Positions 1 to 9,542 of a stretch of 64,000 bases of DNA are shown in pieces. Source of the DNA: CAWBAT01 sp963810905. Its GTDB lineage: Bacteria; Acidobacteriota; Terriglobia; Versatilivoradales; Versatilivoraceae. A program made the translations under genes and the position numbers. Location: contig CAWEPG010000005.1 in assembly GCA_963810905.1 (NCBI GenBank), forward strand, positions 1 through 64,000. The letters run 5' to 3'. A model generated the notes under the pieces. The model did not search any database and was not told the DNA's origin. It saw only the letters and a list, made by a program, of their open reading frames with translations. The first letter of the stretch is position 1. Each line of letters starts with the position of its first letter.

Positions 1-65
1 GAATTAAGCGAGTCCCCTCTATGATTGTGCAATATGGCGTGTTAAGCAATGGGAAGCAGTAAAAT

Positions 66-120
66 GGATTCCCACCACCTGGAAGGAGCCCGTGGGGCGA
101 GTGGAAGGTGGTGGAAATCC
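66..120. repeat. 15-bp inverted repeat upstream of DUF1670 pair
   Basis: The arms at 66-80 and 106-120 are complementary at 14 of 15 positions and enclose a 25-nt loop. They lie 37 bases before the probable start of the first DUF1670 gene. The structure could be a hairpin in the leader RNA, a protein-binding site, or the end of a mobile unit. There is no T-run, so it is not an intrinsic terminator. Confidence 0.5.
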
Positions 121-157
121 AAGTTCATATCGACAGCTCTGGCCCAGGGAGGCCCTC

Positions 158-929
158 ATGATTAACAACACCAATTATGCACACTGGGACCGACTTAAAG
201 CCAAATCCTTCGACGCTCAGTTCACCCATGAAATGGTGACAGGCCTCAACTGTTCTCCTTTTGAAGCTGAGGCCATCGTCGAGAAAGTTCATGAAGTCTA
301 TTCTCCGGTCTGGACGGAGCCCCGGACTCAGGCCCGGGCAGATCCAAATGGTGGTGGTGGACGCCTCCGTGGCGCCTAACGTTCCCCTCAGCAGGGCCAA
401 GCAGCGGGTCGTGACTCTCACCTTGCATGCCGGAGCCGAGGATCTCAACTTCCGAAAGAACCGTTCGGTACCCGCCCTGCGGCGTAAGCGCTTGTGCCGG
501 ATGGCCGAAGAAGCCTTCCAGCAGGGCGGATTGCTGACCTTGGAGGACCTGGCCACTCTGTTCAATTGCGGGGTCCGCACCCTGGTGGAGGATCTGCGCG
601 TCTTGCGCCAAGACAACCTGCTGCCCCCCTTGCGTTCCACCGTTAAAGACATGGGACGGGCCGTGACTCACCGCCGTCTCATCATCACACTCTGGCTGGA
701 GGGACTGGAATATTCCGAGATTGCCCGCAAAGCCTGCCATAGCCTGGAGTCGGTCGCCAACTATGTGGACAAGTTCAAACGTTGTGCGGCCCTGTTCGTT
801 TCTGGATTCGACTTACAGACCACGGCCCTGGTGGTCAATCTCTCCGAGGCACTGACCCGAGAATTACAACGGATTCAGGCTGAACTTCACGGCGTGCCTC
901 ACCGGCTTCAAGAGCTGGAGGACTTTTGA
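158..929 (+). pseudogene. DUF1670 family protein, frameshifted
   Basis: The product begins with an ATG at 158 (MINNTNYAHWDRLK) and reads to about residue 50, ending in EVYSPV. The homologous sequence then continues in another frame as GLRPGQIQMVVVDASVAPN through to the stop at 929. The switch falls within about 302-327, and the 772-nt span contains one extra base relative to an intact frame. The C-terminal half matches the next gene position by position (FQQGxLL, a central D-x-G, then a helix-turn-helix-like stretch), so the two are diverged paralogues. I recognise the DUF1670 family, whose function is unknown. The shift may be a mutation, an assembly indel, or a programmed +1 frameshift as used by some transposable elements. 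Confidence 0.6.
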
Positions 930-969
930 AAAAAAGCCGAGGCCCCAGCCCCAAACAGAGGAACCGCCC

Positions 970-1725
970 ATGATTGCCTCCCCTCTGGCCGAAAGGCACT
1001 ACGGGTCAGCCCGCAAGCGCTTCCTCCAATCCTCCATCGAGCGCTTCCTCGACAATGAGTTCCCTCGCACCTTCGGCCCGGTGATTCGTCACAAGCTGGC
1101 TCAACACATCGTGGCCCTAGTCGATGAGCAACTGCCGGCCCAAGAGCATCTACGCCCCGGCCAATGCGTTTGGAATGCCGTTTCCATTGGCACGCGGGCC
1201 GACAGCCCCCGCTGTCGGCTGGTCCCCGTCGTCCTGACTCTGATCGACGCCTCCGACGTCGAACAACTGGCTACGGGAACCCCCATGTCGGCCATTGCCC
1301 GCCAGGCCATCGCCCGCCTCACCACCGAAGCTTTTCAACAGGGAGCCTTGCTCTCGATGCGCGACATTGGCCTGCTGGTTCGGCGGGAGATTTCCACCAT
1401 CAGCCGCTACCGTCAAGCCTGGGAAGCCTGTCACCAAACCACCCTGCCGCACACGGGAAGTCTCCAGGATGTCGGTACCTGTATTAGTCATAAAACCACC
1501 ATTATTCGCAAGGTGGTCTATGAAGGAAAAGATCCGCGTCAGGTCAGCCATGAAACCAAACACTCTCAGCAGGCAGTCGATCGCTATCTAAAAGATTTTT
1601 ACCGGGTCCAGACTTGTTATCAACACAATCCAGATTTCGATTTCATTACTCGGACCACTGGACTCTCAAGGCACCTCGTCAACCAATATGTGCAGATCAT
1701 CACCCTATATCAAAAAAATACTTGA
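970..1725 (+). CDS. DUF1670 family protein
   Basis: This is an intact 251-residue protein starting 40 bases after the first DUF1670 gene and probably co-transcribed with it. It has an N-terminal region containing LRPGQ, a middle segment EAFQQGALLSMRDIG, and a C-terminal part (DVGTCISHKTTIIRKVVYEG, then TGLSRHLVNQY). The alternating helices resemble DNA-binding modules with two HTH-like units. No catalytic motif is recognisable and no transposase DDE triad is evident. The tandem pairing of two unequal copies suggests that the proteins work together, perhaps as a heteromer. Family membership is from recognition; a DNA-binding role is inference. Confidence 0.65.
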   Translation: MIASPLAERHYGSARKRFLQSSIERFLDNEFPRTFGPVIRHKLAQHIVALVDEQLPAQEHLRPGQCVWNAVSIGTRADSPRCRLVPVVLTLIDASDVEQLATGTPMSAIARQAIARLTTEAFQQGALLSMRDIGLLVRREISTISRYRQAWEACHQTTLPHTGSLQDVGTCISHKTTIIRKVVYEGKDPRQVSHETKHSQQAVDRYLKDFYRVQTCYQHNPDFDFITRTTGLSRHLVNQYVQIITLYQKNT

Positions 1726-1780
1726 CACGCAATTTGGCCTAAACTTGGGGGGGAAGAGGGCTTTAGCTCTCAGGGGTGGG

Positions 1781-1810
1781 TAGGATTCATGATCGTATCA
1801 ATGAATCCTA
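1781..1810. repeat. Perfect 10-bp inverted repeat between DUF1670 gene and queG
   Basis: TAGGATTCAT at 1781-1790 and ATGAATCCTA at 1801-1810 are perfect complements around a 10-nt loop. They lie 55 bases after the DUF1670 stop and 21 bases before queG. No T-run follows, so this is more likely an operator, an element boundary or an RNA hairpin than a terminator. Confidence 0.5.
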
Positions 1811-1831
1811 GTACTAAGTAATCTCTTTCCA

Positions 1832-2979
1832 ATGTCTCTCACTCAAGAAATCAAGGCGAAAGCTCTCGACATAGGATTTTCAAAGGTAGGGATTAGCGCG
1901 GCCGAACGGCTCGACGAGCGGAATAGCCTCCAATCCTGGCTTGCCGCAGGACGAGCCGGTGAGATGGAATGGATGAACCGTTACCCTGACAAACGGGTCG
2001 ATCCCGCAAGAGTCCTTCCTAAAGTACAGTCGGTCATCGCTTTGGCAATGAATTACTACACCCCGCTGTCTCATTCTGAAAATAGTCACCATGGCAAGAT
2101 CTCTCGCTACGCCTGGGGACGTGACTATCATCTGGTCATGAACAATCGCTTGAAACAGTTGTGGGAATGGATCAAGAATGTAACCCCTCAGTGGAAGGCC
2201 TCTACTATTCGGATACCGGTCCGCTCATGGACAAGGCTTGGGCTCACAAGAGTGGACTTGGCTGGATCGGCAAACACTCCAATGTGATCACGCGCGATCG
2301 CGGATCATGGGTTTTCTTAGGAGAGATTCTTATTAGTCTGAAACTCGACTACGACGTAGAAAGCCGAAATTATTGTGGCAGTTGCCGGCGATGCATCGAC
2401 TGTTGCCCGACAAAAGCCATTGTGGCCCCTTATGTCGTAGACGCCCGTTTATGCATTTCATACCTCACGATTGAACTTCGTGGCCCGATTCCCCGTGAGC
2501 TTCGATCGATGATTGGCTCTCGAATTTTTGGCTGTGATGATTGCCAGGACGTCTGCCCTTGGAACCGCTTTGCAACGCCCTCAACGGAGAAGGATTTTTA
2601 TCCGGACTCAGGGAATCATGTGCCTGTTTTACGCGATCTAATGGAGATGACTGAATCCGAATTTAAAGAACGTTTTCGCCACAGTCCGGTAAGACGTGCC
2701 CGATATGCTGGTTTCTTGCGCAACGTCGCCGTCGCACTCGGAAACAGCCACGACCCCTTGGCTTGTGACGTATTGGAAAAATCGTTAACACACAACGCGC
2801 CACTTGTTCGATCCCATGCGGCCTGGGCTCTGTCGGAAATCGGCAATCCCGATTCATTGCCTGAATTGATGCGAGCCGCCTCGACCGAGCCCGAAACATG
2901 GGTTCTCAAAGAACTCCAGGAGGCCATCAACTCCTTCCAATCGAAGCCTTCATTTGAATCGAACCATTTGTCGCCTTAA
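1832..2979 (+). pseudogene. queG: Epoxyqueuosine reductase QueG, frameshifted
   Basis: QueG reduces epoxyqueuosine to queuosine in tRNA, the last step of queuosine synthesis, using cobalamin and two 4Fe-4S clusters. The N-terminal third starts at 1832 (MSLTQEIKAKALDIGFSKVG) and runs to about WIKNVTPQWKAST. The rest continues in another frame from about YYSDTGPLMDKAWAHKSGLG. Both ferredoxin-type cysteine clusters are present (CGSCRRCIDCCP and CDDCQDVCPWN), followed by HEAT-like C-terminal repeats. The 1148-nt span lacks one base, and the break falls at about 2190-2215. All family landmarks are otherwise intact, so a recent mutation or a single-base assembly deletion is likely. Confidence 0.85.
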
Positions 2980-3118
2980 GCCGTATTTCTAATAAGCGGC
3001 CCCTTGTTGGTAAAACGGTTGACAGGTAAATTCACTATTTGAGATATGCCAAACAGACTACCCACTTTGGGTTTCATTTTTTCCAATTCACATAAGGCTT
3101 GATACACCCGGGTGCCTG

Positions 3119-4363
3119 ATGAAGAACTTGTTCTATTTCTTCCTGGATGCAACAAGGATTGCCTTGCAGTCGATTTTTTCCCACAAACTTCGCTCGTTCT
3201 TAACCCTCATTGGCATCATCATTGGGGTCGCATCGGTCGTTTTAGTCGGGGCCTCCATCAGTGGGCTAAACAATTATGTTTTGACTCGCGTCAACAAAGA
3301 ATTGGGAGCGAACACATTTTATATTACCTGGGCAGATTGGGTAGGAGAACTCAGCCAGGAAGATTGGGAAAAAATGATGAAAAGGAACAAAGAAATCGAG
3401 ATGGAAGAACTCCGTTTCATCCAGACAAATTGCCGCTCTTGTGTTGATGTCGGTGGCGAGACAAAAGCCCAAGCCGATCTCAAACACGAAGGGGAAGAGA
3501 TGTTTGAGACTACGATTTATGGGTCTACTGCAGAAATGATTGATATCACGAATATGGATCTCTCGGAAGGACGCTTCTTTGTTCCTTATGAAGTTGAGCA
3601 TTCCATGCCGCTCTGTGTCATCGGGCAAGACGTCAAGGATAAGTTCTACCCAAATGTAGACCCTATCGGAAAGACTCTGCGAATCCAAAACGCAGAGATG
3701 ACCATTATCGGGGTTCTGGAAAAATTGGGTTCGATGTTCGGTCAATCCATGGATAACCGGATTTACGTCCCTCTAACGATCCATCGCCAAATTTTCGGGA
3801 AACAGAACGATTTTGGAATACGAGGAAGCGCCTCTAATCATGAATCGTTTCAAAAGACCATTGATGAAGTCAGAGTACTCTTGCGTGCGCGGCGCGGATT
3901 GAAACCCAATCAGGAAGACACCTTTTCTACCGTGGATACCGGGCAAATTGACAAGCAAGTTGGTCAATTTACAGGGACCATTGCCATGGTGGTTACTCCA
4001 GTGACGCTCATCTCTCTATTGGTAGGGGGAATCGTGGTGATGAATATCATGCTGGTGAGTGTTACCGAGCGAACCTATGAAATCGGATTGCGAAAGGCAG
4101 TTGGGGCAAGGAAAAACCAAATCCTGACCCAGTTCCTCATTGAATCTTCGACTCTTGCGTCGGTAGGTGGGGTTTTGGGATTACTTCTCGCCGCCGGGCT
4201 TTCTTGGGTGGTGGAAATGGCTACCCCGATTCCTATGACGATTACCATCCCGTATATTCTTCTCTCGCTAACGGTCTCCGGAGGAATTGGAATGATCTTT
4301 GGGATTTATCCTGCGTATAAAGCTTCGAGACTCGATCCCATCATTGCGTTGACGAAGAATTAG
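3119..4363 (+). CDS. MacB-like ABC transporter permease (FtsX domain)
   Basis: This 414-residue protein has the MacB/FtsX permease layout: one transmembrane helix near residues 20-40 (SFLTLIGIIIGVASVVLVG), a large extracytoplasmic domain, then three helices near the C-terminus. The signature NIMLVSVTERTYEIGLRKAVGA is split over the second helix and its loop. The permease would transfer force from a cytoplasmic ATPase to periplasmic substrates such as lipoproteins, peptides or drugs. The next gene, a homologue, begins 3 bases after its stop, so the two probably form a heterodimer. No ATPase gene adjoins them; the nearest is the minus-strand gene at 9.5-10.2 kb. Confidence 0.8.
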   Translation: MKNLFYFFLDATRIALQSIFSHKLRSFLTLIGIIIGVASVVLVGASISGLNNYVLTRVNKELGANTFYITWADWVGELSQEDWEKMMKRNKEIEMEELRFIQTNCRSCVDVGGETKAQADLKHEGEEMFETTIYGSTAEMIDITNMDLSEGRFFVPYEVEHSMPLCVIGQDVKDKFYPNVDPIGKTLRIQNAEMTIIGVLEKLGSMFGQSMDNRIYVPLTIHRQIFGKQNDFGIRGSASNHESFQKTIDEVRVLLRARRGLKPNQEDTFSTVDTGQIDKQVGQFTGTIAMVVTPVTLISLLVGGIVVMNIMLVSVTERTYEIGLRKAVGARKNQILTQFLIESSTLASVGGVLGLLLAAGLSWVVEMATPIPMTITIPYILLSLTVSGGIGMIFGIYPAYKASRLDPIIALTKN

Positions 4364-4366
4364 AAC

Positions 4367-5629
4367 ATGCGACCCACTCACTTTCAACAAGGTGTACCCA
4401 TCGAAAACATCCGCATGGCGCTCAGCAACCTCTGGGCCAATAAATTCAGAAGCTTCCTGACGTTGCTTGGGATTGTCATCGGCGTGATGACCGTGATCGT
4501 GGTGGCTTCCATTCTCACAGGAATGCGTCAAAACATTGTGAATCTGATCGAAGAGTTCGGCGTCAACAACCTCTGGGCATTTCATTTGACCACCGGATTT
4601 CAATTGGGGCCGCGTGACCGTAAGGAATTAACCCGGAAGTCTTTGAACTTAGGCGACGTCGAAGCAATCCGGAAAGAAGTCCCAGCCGTCAAAGATGTGG
4701 GGTACAAGCTCTTTCTTTGGCGCTTCGATAGGACGATGACGTTCGGCGGGAATACCTATAAACAAGCCAATCTTCAGGCTGTTTCCGCGAATTGCGCAAC
4801 CTTAGACAACTCGATTGTGAGGAGTGGTCGATATCTCAACGAAGTCGATGACTTTCATCGTCGCGATGTGATGGTCATCGGAGCCAATGTGGTGGAGGCC
4901 TTGTTCCCCAACCGTTTGCAGATTGTCGGCAATCAAGTGCTACTTGGGGGCAGACCCTATGAAGTCATCGGGGTACTTGAAAAGAGAAAGGGAAGCATTT
5001 TCGGAAATAATTACGAAGACAACGCTGTCCTCATTCCTTATCGTACGGGAACCAAATTGACCAATCGGGTGGATGATTTCTTCATCGTTATGCAGGCCTT
5101 TCCTGGGAAACTAAAGGAAGCAATCGATCAAGTTGAGGCGATCTTACGCCGCCAGCGGAACGTCAAATACAACGAGCCCAATAATTTTGATATCAGCACT
5201 GCAGAGAAGACCATTCGCCAGTTTGACAGCATCACGGCTGCGATCGGATTGATCGCTATTGCTATTTCGGGTGTGGGGCTTTTAGTCGGCGGGATAGGCG
5301 TCATGAATATTATGCTGGTCAGCGTGACGGAAAGGACTCGTGAGATTGGGATTCGCAAGGCCATTGGGGCGAGGCGGAACGATATCGTGACACAGTTCTT
5401 GTTCGAGGCCATGACCCTGACCGTTTGTGGCGGGATTGTGGGAATTCTTTTATCATTGCTCACAAGTATCCTCCTGATGTTCCTCCTCCCGAACCTTCCC
5501 TCAACGATCCCTCTTTGGGCAGTCATCACCGGATTGACTGTCTCGGTCTTGATCGGTCTTGTGTTCGGAGTCTGGCCGGCACGCGTTGCTTCTCAGCTGG
5601 ATCCTATCGAATGCTTGCGTTATGAATGA
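4367..5629 (+). CDS. MacB-like ABC transporter permease, second subunit
   Basis: This 420-residue homologue of the preceding permease has the same order of parts: N-terminal helix (FLTLLGIVIGVMTVIVVAS), a long extracytoplasmic MacB-type domain, and three C-terminal helices. The FtsX signature near residue 315 reads NIMLVSVTERTREIGIRK. The ATG at 4367 is 4 bases past the previous stop, which indicates translational coupling. A heterodimeric exporter is inferred. A dedicated ATPase and a membrane-fusion protein are not seen nearby, so they may lie elsewhere on the chromosome. Confidence 0.8.
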   Translation: MRPTHFQQGVPIENIRMALSNLWANKFRSFLTLLGIVIGVMTVIVVASILTGMRQNIVNLIEEFGVNNLWAFHLTTGFQLGPRDRKELTRKSLNLGDVEAIRKEVPAVKDVGYKLFLWRFDRTMTFGGNTYKQANLQAVSANCATLDNSIVRSGRYLNEVDDFHRRDVMVIGANVVEALFPNRLQIVGNQVLLGGRPYEVIGVLEKRKGSIFGNNYEDNAVLIPYRTGTKLTNRVDDFFIVMQAFPGKLKEAIDQVEAILRRQRNVKYNEPNNFDISTAEKTIRQFDSITAAIGLIAIAISGVGLLVGGIGVMNIMLVSVTERTREIGIRKAIGARRNDIVTQFLFEAMTLTVCGGIVGILLSLLTSILLMFLLPNLPSTIPLWAVITGLTVSVLIGLVFGVWPARVASQLDPIECLRYE

Positions 5630-5646
5630 TCCCCGTGGGAATGAAG

Positions 5647-6807
5647 CTAATGCCCGAAAAATCGGCTCATCACTTGTCCCCCGTAGCCTGTCATTTCAAG
5701 ATACCCTCGGCCCTTCACAGGTCTCCCCTCTCGAGTGCCGGTGATTTCAACTGCGCCCTCCCAATAATTGACTCCAGTAGATTCCTTGGTTCGGAGTTCC
5801 TGGTTTAACACGATGGGGTGCACAGTAAGGTCCAGCCGGAGCGGAACGCACTGAATCTCCCACTTTGTAGGGTATTGGGCGCCACTCTGGTCCGACTGCC
5901 AGAGTTGTGTCCCCTTCATCTCAAAGTCATCCAATTGGAGAGGAGTCGCATGTCCAGACGCATCGATCCAAGTCCCACTGGAATGTGAATCTGTGCGCCC
6001 ATCGGCTCTCCGTATTTGAAAAAGCATCAATTCTGTTCCATCCTCTAGTTGGATTGAAAACCAGTCCCATCCGGCCTGCCCCTCCTCGAGGAAACTGGTT
6101 CCAAATTCGTGATCCATCCAACTCAGTCCCTCAACTGAGTAGCTTTTCCCCTCATAAGTCAGATGACCCGAAGTTGGCATACGAGTCAGAGAATAGTACA
6201 GGGATGCATTACCGCTCTGCCCTCCCTTCTGGCTGAAACCATTTTTTCCATGCCGCACGAGTGGTTTACCTGGAGAAACAATCAGATCGATACTGATTGG
6301 GTCATTACGGGCAACGAGATGGTGATCCCCTTTTTCATCCAATCGGGCTTCCCAACCCTGATTCCAAACGTGATACTGCTCGCTCGACGCTCCTGCCCAG
6401 CCGATACCCGTACGATTCATTCGTTCACCAAAATGATATTTCTTTCCGGAAATATCCGTGATGGCAAAGTGTGCCATGAAAAGATCACGCACCGCCCAGC
6501 GCGACGGGTTGGCGGGGTTAGGGTCAACTCCGATACGGAAAAAGGTCAACTGATACCCGAAACGCTCGCCAGTCGTGGAGAGCAGATTCCCGGTGTAGTA
6601 CCACCATTCGATCTTGTAGCCGGGGTGGCTCGCGTGGTCCTTAGGGAAACTTAGGTTAAGGTCTGGCTCGGCTTGTTTCCAGCCCTCCTGGGGAATTACA
6701 ATGAGCTGAAGAGCCAAAAGCCAGAGAGCGCCTGAGATTATCGCCACGCTGGTTCTGCAATGCCGCAAGAGCTTAGATTCCAGCCTGGAGATGATTAGTT
6801 CCAGCAT
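5647..6807 (-). CDS. AttH-like secreted lipocalin-fold protein
   Basis: A 386-residue protein with an N-terminal hydrophobic leader (about residues 20-42), so exported or membrane-anchored. It carries the landmarks of the AttH / CrtC-like (hydroxyneurosporene synthase) lipocalin family: EWWYYTGNL near residue 68, SWMDHEFGTSFLEEG in the middle, and YWEGAVEITG followed by GRGYLEMTGYGG at the end. Family members are often encoded next to a LolCDE-type transporter (the AttEFGH arrangement). Here it is the last gene of the run formed by the ATPase and the 865-aa permease, after a 137-base gap. Its substrate is unknown; a lipid or hydrophobic ligand is inferred from the fold. Confidence 0.8.
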   Translation of the reverse strand: MLELIISRLESKLLRHCRTSVAIISGALWLLALQLIVIPQEGWKQAEPDLNLSFPKDHASHPGYKIEWWYYTGNLLSTTGERFGYQLTFFRIGVDPNPANPSRWAVRDLFMAHFAITDISGKKYHFGERMNRTGIGWAGASSEQYHVWNQGWEARLDEKGDHHLVARNDPISIDLIVSPGKPLVRHGKNGFSQKGGQSGNASLYYSLTRMPTSGHLTYEGKSYSVEGLSWMDHEFGTSFLEEGQAGWDWFSIQLEDGTELMLFQIRRADGRTDSHSSGTWIDASGHATPLQLDDFEMKGTQLWQSDQSGAQYPTKWEIQCVPLRLDLTVHPIVLNQELRTKESTGVNYWEGAVEITGTREGRPVKGRGYLEMTGYGGQVMSRFFGH

Positions 6808-6944
6808 TCTACTCCCCTTAGACTACGGTTCCACGTCCGCAGCCAATCGACTTCCCAACGATTGCTGTACCCGGTCTCGTTGACGCCGGTCCATGTCCGG
6901 GGCCGATGGCCCCGGCTACAACTTTTCCTTACATCCGTCTCCGT

Positions 6945-9542
6945 TTACTCTTCCGCCAGTTCAGAAATGGTGTTCACACGCGCAGCGCGTTCTGCGGGAA
7001 CAAATCCCGCCAAAAGCCCGGCGACCAATATGAGTAGTGAGGACTGCACAACGAAGCTTGAGGGGAAGTGAAACTGTATTGTCCAGCCAAAGCTCTGAAC
7101 ATTGATCACATTGATCAGTATCCATGACAACGCCAGGCCCATCAGGACTCCAATCGCCTGGCTCGCCCCCGCTAACAAGAGTGCTTCGATAAAGACCATT
7201 TTCTTGACCTGGCGCACCTCCGCGCCAATCAACCGGAGAAAAGCTAAGTCCTTTCTCCGCTCCAAAATCAAGGTCAGCAGCGTGCTTGCCACTCCAAGAA
7301 TCGCAACAAAGATAGAGATCAGCTCAAGGGCATAAGTGATCGCAAACGTACTGTCAAAAATCCGCAAAATCTCTCGACGCAAGGAGGAGTTTGTGTGGAT
7401 GAAGACCCGGTAGGTATTTCCAAGAGAAGTCAGGATTCTGGAACGCGCTTCCTCGGCAGATACTCCGTCATGGAGATAGACTGCGAGGCTGAAGGGCTGG
7501 ATTTCCCCAAAATGCCGCGTAAAGCTGCGGCTGTCCATTAGGACAGTTCCACGATCATTGGTATAGTCAAAAAAAATTGCCGCCACGCGAAATAACATTT
7601 CACCCGAGGGCAATGCCAGCTTCAACTCATTACCTACCCGTTTGTCATATTTAAATGCGAAACTTTCTGAAACGATCACTGCGTCCTGGCCGATCGCAGA
7701 TCGCACTGCTTCCTTGTCAGCCTGTGGCTCCTTGATTAAGAGCTGTCCGCGCTTTGAAAGCACTTCAAAGTCACGGGATCCTAGATTAATCGCGCTTTCC
7801 CCAAAGGGAAGAGTAAAGCTCCGAAAGCTGTCAACCGCAGCCACATCCGGGTTCTCTCGAAAAAGGGTTACCAATTGACGCGAAAGGTGTGTTTCCGTTC
7901 CATTCGCGGAACGCCCGGCAGGTCGAACATAAAGGTCTGCCTGCAATGTTTGACCGACCCAGTAGATCACCGTTTCGCGAAAACTCTCGATCATTATAGC
8001 TATGGCGGTCATCATCGACAGACTCACCGCGAGCGCAGCGACTGAGACAGAAATACGGGAGATGGCCCCCTTGAGATTTGCGTTGGCAAGACTTCCTTCC
8101 ACTCCAAACATTTTCGACAAAGGGATCGAGCCAAATCGCCCCAACCAGTAAAGAAAGCCTGGCGTCAGAAAAGCAGCCCCAAAAACAATGGCCACGGCAG
8201 AAAGGTATCCAAATACTGGAATATTGCCTTTAGGCCTTATGTTTGCAAGCCCGGCCCCAAGCGTAAGAAAAACAATCGGGAGAACAATGTGCCTTTTTCT
8301 CAAGCGGAATCGAGTCTCCAGTCGATCCGCCGCTAAGATTGCCGACAGAGGAGTCACTTTGGAAGCTTCCCAAGAAGGCACCAGCGCAGCAAGAAATGAG
8401 AGAGGCAGTCCCATCCCAAACGCCAGGGCCACATTTTCCCAGCTTAATGGCGGCAGCTTGGATGCCGTGGCAATATAGAGGATTTTCACGGTAGTTCCAG
8501 TGATTTTTAAGGCTAGCTCGGCCAAGAACCGGCTCATCAGCAGTCCCGTGAAGCATCCGCAGATCGCGATTAAACCGGCTTCAGCAAGAAACAAGAGCAA
8601 AACGGTCGACCTCGAAGTTCCCAGAGCCCGGAGAATGCCGATTTCCTGACGTCGGCTGATTACAGAGATCGAAATCGTGTTGTAAATTAGAAATAGGCCA
8701 ACGAGCATGGAGATGTAAGACAGGGCGGTCAGATTGAAATGAAACGCCTCCAACATCTTTTCGACTTGCTCACCCCGGCGAGAGGGGAGTTGGATGATCC
8801 AGCCAGGCGGTAATTTATTGGAAATTTGTTTTATTAGCTCCGAAGAAGTGAACTTTGCGTAGGGAAGGATCTCGAGCCGGTCAATTCTTCCCAAACGATC
8901 TAAAGCCCACTGCGCGGCGGCGATGTCCATCAATAAGAAATTCCCATCCACGGCTTTGGCTGGACCTTCATCGCGAAGCAGTCCACGAACCATAAACTTA
9001 CGATTTTGGTCTCTAATCGTGAGATCGAGGGACGAACCCACGGTGAGTCCGTAACGAGATGCAAATTTTTCTGTGATCACCACGCTCTGGGGATCCAGCA
9101 GAAGACGCAGGAACTCTTCGGTGGTGGGGTCGCGTCTTTGGGCCTCAAATTCCAGCAGACGATATTCCCGAAAAGACCGATCGTGCAAAATGTCGATTCC
9201 CAAGATGCGCAGGGACTCCGGTTCACCTTTCGGCCCAACAAATTCCCCTGCCCCCTCTATGACTGGACTCAACTCTCCATAAGTGTTTAGCCAGGTAAGA
9301 CTCGTTAGCAGATCTTCGTCAAGGCCCATGCCGCTGGATATGATTTCCAGCCCCGCCTTCCCTGACAAAGCTTCCACAGCGGTCGCAAACCCGAGCAGAG
9401 AGGCCCGGTTCGCCATCTGAATTGCCAAGACAACCGCCACTCCTAAAGCAATCCCAAGAATTGAGACGGCAGCCCGAAGTCGCTCTTTAGCAAGGGTTCG
9501 GAAGATAAATTGACGCAATAGAATCATTCGTTGAGGATACAT
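6945..9542 (-). CDS. Large ABC transporter permease with two FtsX domains (AttF/G-like)
   Basis: An 865-residue permease in which two MacB/FtsX units are fused. Each unit has an N-terminal helix, an extracytoplasmic domain and three helices. The first FtsX core lies around residues 265-400 (ISVISRRQEIGILRALG) and the second near the C-terminus (LILERRKDLAFLRLIGAE). The start overlaps the upstream ATPase stop by 19 bases, so translation is probably coupled. A downstream in-frame methionine at residue 6 is an alternative start. The fusion allows one polypeptide to replace a LolC/LolE-type pair. With the ATPase and the secreted lipocalin-like protein it forms an AttEFGH-type export system, probably for a hydrophobic or lipid-linked substrate. 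Confidence 0.85.
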   Translation of the reverse strand: MYPQRMILLRQFIFRTLAKERLRAAVSILGIALGVAVVLAIQMANRASLLGFATAVEALSGKAGLEIISSGMGLDEDLLTSLTWLNTYGELSPVIEGAGEFVGPKGEPESLRILGIDILHDRSFREYRLLEFEAQRRDPTTEEFLRLLLDPQSVVITEKFASRYGLTVGSSLDLTIRDQNRKFMVRGLLRDEGPAKAVDGNFLLMDIAAAQWALDRLGRIDRLEILPYAKFTSSELIKQISNKLPPGWIIQLPSRRGEQVEKMLEAFHFNLTALSYISMLVGLFLIYNTISISVISRRQEIGILRALGTSRSTVLLLFLAEAGLIAICGCFTGLLMSRFLAELALKITGTTVKILYIATASKLPPLSWENVALAFGMGLPLSFLAALVPSWEASKVTPLSAILAADRLETRFRLRKRHIVLPIVFLTLGAGLANIRPKGNIPVFGYLSAVAIVFGAAFLTPGFLYWLGRFGSIPLSKMFGVEGSLANANLKGAISRISVSVAALAVSLSMMTAIAIMIESFRETVIYWVGQTLQADLYVRPAGRSANGTETHLSRQLVTLFRENPDVAAVDSFRSFTLPFGESAINLGSRDFEVLSKRGQLLIKEPQADKEAVRSAIGQDAVIVSESFAFKYDKRVGNELKLALPSGEMLFRVAAIFFDYTNDRGTVLMDSRSFTRHFGEIQPFSLAVYLHDGVSAEEARSRILTSLGNTYRVFIHTNSSLRREILRIFDSTFAITYALELISIFVAILGVASTLLTLILERRKDLAFLRLIGAEVRQVKKMVFIEALLLAGASQAIGVLMGLALSWILINVINVQSFGWTIQFHFPSSFVVQSSLLILVAGLLAGFVPAERAARVNTISELAEE

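Noticed and set aside
92..157. Upstream GTG/ATG start extending the first DUF1670 gene leftwards
   Set aside because: The extra residues (MGRVEGGGNPSSYRQLWPRE) overlap the inverted repeat and show no relation to the family. MINNTNYAHW at 158 is the natural start.
2190..2287. In-frame stops near 2287 and 37054 as possible selenocysteine codons
   Set aside because: The homology continues in a different reading frame after each, so these are frame changes and not read-through stops. Only 11374-11376 keeps the same frame.
3019..3050. TTGACA at 3019-3024 as a promoter for the permease pair
   Set aside because: With a 17-base spacer the -10 position reads AGATAT, a poor match to TATAAT, so I do not call it.
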